Source of the DNA: Owenia fusiformis
Taxonomy: Eukaryota > Annelida > Polychaeta > Sabellida > Oweniidae
Assembly (NCBI GenBank): GCA_903813345.2
Contig: CAIIXF020000011.1
Coordinates: 31,490,166-31,554,165, forward strand
Reading direction: 5' to 3'
DNA length: 64,000 nt
The position numbers and the translations under genes were made by a program. The notes beneath the pieces were generated by a model, which had not been told where the DNA came from, ran no database searches, and saw nothing but the letters and a program-made list of their open reading frames with translations. Position 1 is the first letter of the stretch, and every line of letters starts with the position of its first letter. Of the stretch, positions 58,364-64,000 are shown piece by piece.

Positions 58364-60133
58364 GTTTACACGGCCCACCTTAACATGTCAAAAAGTAATT
58401 ACAATTCCATTAAAAAGTGAATAATCTATAAGATACAGAAATACCGCGATTGCTCTTGTATAAACACGTTGTTCACTATTGTTCAGCACAGCATGTAAAA
58501 GACATTTGCAGGGCATAATTATGGGGAATATTCTCCTATTTATCTTTTCGTGACAATAGCAAAAATATGACATATGATCATTACTCGCCGTGGCTTTGTA
58601 CTCATTTTAGAATCGGAATGAAATAGGCAAAATAAATGTAATTTCATGATTGTTTGTTGACTGTATTTCCTATATATTGATTTCTGGTTTCCCACGATAT
58701 TACAAAGGTCCCATCCATTTACATTCTTTGTTAAAAAGTAACCGGATTTCCCATTATATTATATATTAAAGCCGCCGCCTACAACTTCGCTTGTTATACT
58801 CCTTTAATCGTTCAGGGATATGCATTAAATATCTCTTCAGTCATCGTCTTTATATTTTATTCAAAAAATAAATTTTCTTTTCTGCACTCACTCGAGGTTA
58901 CGCCTGAAATTTGTATGCTTAGGACTACAATTCCGAATAATTAAATTTAGACCTTAAAAATAGATTCTATAAAACGCCTCAAAGTAAAGTCTGGTTCGTG
59001 TCACGTTATTTTATCTATCGATTTTGTAATAATCCTTTTGAATTGCTTCGTGTCATCGCTGTCTCGGAACCTCTTCCTTTAAAACAATTCATTTCTTTTA
59101 TATCTTGAAATACTTCACGTTTGTTGTAAAGTAATTTGCACGTACGTGTAGTGAATTTGTGCCATGGGTATTACATTTATTTCAATGTGTAACTCATTTA
59201 AGCCGCTTTTATTGAGAAAACATTGAATAATCATCTATTTTACTGTTAACAGTAAATTAAGACACAAAATAGTGTCTGTCATAAAGTGGTAAACACACAC
59301 ATATGGATGGATGCTATAATGCACAAACATGCCAATTAATAGCCCCGGGAAAGCTGGCGAGTTCAGATTGGGAAGCAATATGGATTTGGGTTGGAGCTCA
59401 CAGCTTTGTCTATCAGAAGAATAACATCATGATAAACCATGTCATCTCATTTCTTCTAAGGTGAAACAGAAAGATGCTATGTGTATCAGAATGGAAGAAT
59501 ATTGACATCTCGAACAAGAATTGTTAAATGATCGTTCACTCCTCCTAAAAACACGATTTGTCCACAATCTAGAAAAGATCTAGTACCTCGGACTGCATGA
59601 TTACATAAATCTATCGAAGGACATCGCGTAGCATTGATCAGACGTGATGCAATTAATAGCAATTTACTAATTGATAAACCAAATGAGATGGGGAAGGAAT
59701 TCAAATATCAATCTAAACGTACTCGGGATGTTTCTCATTTACACTGAATGGACGATACAATTGTCTTTGGGCCTAGTTCCCACTAATCGCCTATTTGATA
59801 TCACTTTAATTTGTAACATTACAAGTATAGACTAGTCGTATTTAATCTAAAGTACCATAGGATACTATTAACGAATTTCGAACCAATGAGACCGTTATTA
59901 AGGACTTGGAACTAAGTATTTGAGACACAATGGCTTATGAGAAATTGGATATTGGCAAAATTGTGTTAAATCAATCAGTTTTCTTCATACAGGTTACCTC
60001 ATCATGTAATGATTCAATTGTTATAATGCAATAATTGCATTCTGGATCAGTATTATTTCAAACCCTTGTGTATCCTCTTTCTCTAAACACACATCATACC
60101 CATGTCTTTAGTAGGGGAAACACAGTCTCATAG

Positions 60134-60196
60134 CATTTCGTTCACTGCGAATGTGCCTGCCTCATTTACACTAAACGAAACTGATAGGAGAACGGA
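60134..60196. repeat. Palindromic dispersed repeat, copy 3
   Basis: ATTTCGTTCACTGC, GTGCCTGCCTC and ACTAAACGAAACTGA match the complement of copy 1 in order. Confidence 0.5.
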
Positions 60197-60533
60197 AAGG
60201 ATGGGGCAAATACTTGGTACAAGAATTTTCTTGTGGCCTTTGCCGTAAATATAGGTTATATACATGGCTATTGGTTTCATTTGTTTGTTATTGTCTCATT
60301 TATCATTAGTATTACTCCAATGTAATTATTGTAGAGGCCCCATTGGGATTAAGCTTATGAACTAAAGTATTGCCCCCCCCCCCATGGTCCCCTGTTGTAA
60401 ATGCATGAAATTGAATAGAATAAAGAGCAGCAGTTGAAAATAAAATAATGAAAACCCCAATACTTTGTATGAAGCTAGTATTTGCCTCCTAAACCAATCA
60501 CAAGAGTTAAATGGTGGTCAGGTTAATGACTCA

Positions 60534-60720
60534 CTGGCGGATCCAGGGGGGCATGCCCCCCCCCCCTTGTGAGTCCAGAAATGTTTAGGACCCCATTTCT
60601 AGGGCCTCAAAAATGGGCCTTTTTGGGCATAATTCGGCCTAGCTTTATAGGTCAAATTATCAAAAATGGGCCTTAAAGGATAGGTATCGATATGGTAAAC
60701 TGAATTCAACAATGTTTTTC
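60534..60720. mobile_element. One end of a GGCGGATCCAGGGGGG element
   Basis: GGCGGATCCAGGGGGGCATGC, poly-C and CTTGTGAGTCCAGAAATG are the typical start of a dispersed short element. Its inner part (complement ACATTGTTGAATTCAG, CCATATCGATACC) is similar to 28670-28710. The other end is not seen. Confidence 0.5.
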
Positions 60721-60882
60721 TCTTAAACCAATTATTGAAAACATTCTGTAAAAAACAGGGTCCTTTATGTAATGTTGAGCGATTGGCAACAATTTAATGC
60801 GAAAATTATTTATATATATTTTATATAACTGTTTTTGTTAACATTTTTTTTCTTTTTAGTGCAACTGTTTTTTGTTCCTTTC

Positions 60883-60940
60883 TACCAATTCTTGAGAATG
60901 AAAAAAATGCCGTTCCGAACCTTGTTGGAACACAATAGCA
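60883..60940 (-). repeat. Dispersed repeat, copy B, inverted relative to 26744
   Basis: On the - strand reads GTTCCAACAAGGTTCGGAAC and CATTCTCAAGAATTGGTAG, matching copy A. Confidence 0.6.
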
Positions 60941-60949
60941 TAAAACATT

Positions 60950-63900
60950 TTTTAGACCATTCAATATTATAGTTATACAAAGGAAATGTTGGTTGATTTT
61001 ACAATAAGTATGCAAAAACTTAAAACAAAACCCCCCAAAATAGATAAAAATTAAGTTCAACCTTTTATTTCATTAACAAGATACTTTTTTTAAATCAGCC
61101 AAATTTTCCTTTGTACAATTACAATATTGAGATACACCTAAACACGTTGTGTTTATGTCGCTTTGTTCCAATGAGGTTCGGGTTTCATTTCATTCCGAAC
61201 ATGATTATGATACCAAGAACAAAAGAAGTGTCTCATGTGTTTTCTAAAACAATATATAGAAAAGTATATAAATATATTTCAAATTATAGTGTTACCATCC
61301 AAAAGATGACCATTAGATTGACGATGTGTTAAATTTTCAGAATGTTTTGATGACTGGTTTAAGAGAAACGCGTGTTCAAAAAGTTCACCATATCGATACC
61401 ACTCCTTTTCAATTTTCGGCAACTCGACATCGTCTCCATTTTCTCCCCAAGGAAAAAACTGAACAAAGAAAACATTATTAAAAAGTAAATAAAAAAATTG
61501 ATTAGCCTTGTCTTGATCCCTTGTGTAATACCACCTACCTCTATTACATTCATCGATGCCTAACGTGTAAAGGTCCAGAGATCAGACTTGATGCATGAGC
61601 AATTATACAAACTATATTACTTGTATTTCGTGACGATGTTCCATGGCTTGAACACCTTATAGATGTACGTGTATCAGTAAAAACAGAGTTTCGGAGACTT
61701 TCTAGTTTCTAGCTTTCTAGTTTCCATTTTCATAAGATGTCGTTTCTATAATGATCGGACCTTAGCTATTATTTTATCTAATACCCAGTACTCGTGGTTT
61801 GTCTAGCTTAAACCCCACACTGCCTCGTATAAAAGGTAAATGGTTACATGATCCAATTTAGTTTACACTTTACTATTCAACTGTAAAAATTTGATTTGTT
61901 TTGTCTTGACTATTTAGCTAGAGGTATGTGAGCGAGTGGGGTGTAATCAGTTCAGTAATTAAGCCAGATGCAGAGTAGACATTGAACATGGATAGCCTGG
62001 AGAATTTGCGATATAGTTTAGCTCAAAACTGCAGGTAGCAACACAAAGTAATAAATGTTTGTAAAGAATGCACAGTAACATGAGTAGAGAACATGCAAAT
62101 TTGTATTGTTTTACTTGATGGAAACTATCAAAAACTGTCAATCGGCTTTTTTTGCCAAACTGGTTTTTGATAGCTCGCCAAGTGTCCATTCTATAAAAAC
62201 AATGAAAAGAGAATGCACTCTTCTTTTGTTACAACTATACATTCTTTATATAAACTACAGTTCATTTTATTGTGTTGCTAGTACTGCTACCTAAGTGGAG
62301 TTTGATTAAAGAGAGATCTCACTGTCTAGCAGTAGTTATTTCAAGCATCTGGGCCTCATGGTTGAAGTGGTTGTGGTTGAAACAATTCTGTCTGTTATTT
62401 ATGTGCTACATACGTCTATGAATGTATTCGAGAATAAAATTCATTATTGTATACTCCCAGTTTTTCTTACTGTCAAATTAATCATATAAGCTTATGGCCT
62501 ATTTTCATTTCATAAATGTCAGCGATTCTTGAGGGATTGAACAATTGTGCCTCCATTGGCCTCTGACAGCTGACTCGACGCAAACTGCCTAATGACAACC
62601 CCTGGATTATTACACCCATTTGATCACAATGTGATCTAGAACATGGCGGATGGGCCAGTCTAAAGGAAATGCATGGATATAAACGATTGATCGAGGTAAC
62701 GGGTGGAATCATATTGGGAAATAGCATGACTTGGGAACATTTCACACACGGTACACTCTGAAGCTTCGAGAAAAGTGTGCGAGGAAATATCATCATGCGT
62801 AATGTCACCACATATATAATATTCTTATAATCGAGGTAGCAAAGCAATAAATATGAGTATTTTAAGATTACAGCAAGATTAGCACATCTCATTCATATGA
62901 CACAAAGAAACTACGATCATGCAAACGAACGATAAAAGAAACGCTGTCCTACTCTGAAACAATATTTCTGTCACACATTGATTACTTTATTTCTAAATGA
63001 CATTTTATTGATATATTTATAACTTTCTGAATGGTTTTATCGCCGAAAGTGTCTATCGACATGAGCACAAATGTATATGGCGTCTGCACGACATCTGGTG
63101 ATTACATATATATCTATAATTAATTGCAATTTGGCTTAGAAACAACGTTGACGAAACGTATACGATATCATATAATTTATCGTGTGCCTAATATCATATA
63201 ATCTAATCATTACTCGACGGGGAAAAATATAGAACTAATTTGACATTATACCCCATTGGCTTATTAAGAAGTTCCTATATTTTGGGCTGTCCATGAATTG
63301 TGTGGATTTCCTCCATTTTTGGACTAAAAGTCAGACATAATTTGTTTCGATTTATCAAAAAGCCTTATTTTGAGAAAATGGGTCTTATTTTTTGAGTGCC
63401 TAATTTTTTAATGAGCCTATTTGATCTTAAACCAAGTCCAAATTTTTCGAAATGCCAAAATAGTGTCATTTGGATATGCCTCAACATCTGTCTCTGTAAA
63501 ACGATACTCAAGTTGATATCAGGTACTCATATTTTGACTATTATAAACACCACAGTAGTTTATAAAGGATATGTTGACATGACATAGCTAGATTTCATTT
63601 TCAAATTTTCGCATATTAAGCATGCGCAAGATATGGAAGAATGTCAATCACTTCTGGGAGATGTTCATTCAAGTTCTTCTAATTGTGACTGACAACCAAG
63701 ACTGATTGAGACTATGCTGGGGAATATACTTGTAGTGTTGATACTGGTAACTAGGCGTGTGATAAAAATTCAAGAAAAAATGATTCACTGTTACTGGAAA
63801 GATATATCATTGCTCAGAATTTCTTAAAATTGAAATTCTTATTCAGACGATTGGATGAAACAAAAAATAAAAGAGCAGATCCTGTGTCAGTGTAAAAACC

Positions 63901-64000
63901 AGCCCACAGATTCTGATTAGCAAAAAAACTTTTTTCAAAACTTTTTCTTACATTTTCGCTATTAGATGCAAAATACAATTTTCTAAATTACATAAAAAGA
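60950..64000. other. Gene-poor stretch to the window end
   Basis: No recognisable gene. 62540-62720 stands out as GC-richer (CTGACAGCTGACTCGACGC, TTTGATCACAATGTGATC, GGATTATTACACCC). Confidence 0.4.

Larger units (their letters stand above)
58181..60530. other. Gene-poor stretch
   Basis: No conserved gene. 59340-59470 is GC-richer (CCCCGGGAAAGCTGGCGAG, CAGCTTTGTCTATCA) and may be regulatory. Confidence 0.4.

Noticed and set aside
62482-62892. 136-codon - strand frame
   Set aside because: No recognisable domain and no splice or start support; more likely chance in a GC-richer island.

Overview
This window is nuclear DNA of an animal: intron-rich, AT-rich (roughly two thirds A+T by eye), with GT-AG introns and many short inverted-repeat elements. 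The encoded proteins are clearly metazoan, and the repeat style (poly-C 'GGCCCGTAGCCAGG'-type elements, 'CGAAGTTCGGAGGGATATAG' elements) suggests a marine invertebrate. I cannot place the phylum from sequence alone.

Layout. (1) 1-19.2 kb, + strand: the last 24 coding exons (1007 residues) of a VPS13A/C-type bridge-like lipid transfer protein, then a 3'UTR that contains its own intron. Its introns hold a 22-copy 51-bp tandem array, several inverted-repeat elements, a broken duplicate of one exon and, in the last coding intron, a complete three-exon antisense gene for a secreted fibrinogen-domain protein. (2) 20.7-26.2 kb, - strand: a complete five-exon MIX23 (CCDC58) gene of 150 residues, whose exon 2 end and splice donor are amplified in a 45-bp tandem array. 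An apparent orphan coding exon (+) and two hAT-like elements lie in its introns. (3) 26.2-30.0 kb: a head-to-head intergenic region with the MIX23 promoter (YY1-like motif on the ATG), a tRNA-like sequence, a foldback element and a possible upstream non-coding exon of the next gene. (4) 30.0-36.0 kb, + strand: a complete nine-exon importin-alpha gene (538 residues, KPNA1/5/6 type) with a decayed duplicate of its final exon in the last intron. (5) 36-64 kb: a gene-poor region with no recognisable conserved gene. It contains mariner-like elements, decayed transposase, a fresh 845-bp near-perfect palindrome with target-site duplication, an element inserted in one copy of a duplicated sequence (natural empty and filled sites), GC-richer islands that may be regulatory, and one striking cysteine-rich exon-like reading frame on the - strand (41187-41341).

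The three housekeeping genes act in unrelated processes (lipid transfer at membrane contacts, mitochondrial intermembrane-space function, nuclear import), so nothing here suggests a shared pathway. The recurring local theme is exon-scale tandem duplication: it is seen in VPS13, MIX23 and importin-alpha. I found no CRISPR array, bacterial operon, rRNA or intact autonomous transposon.
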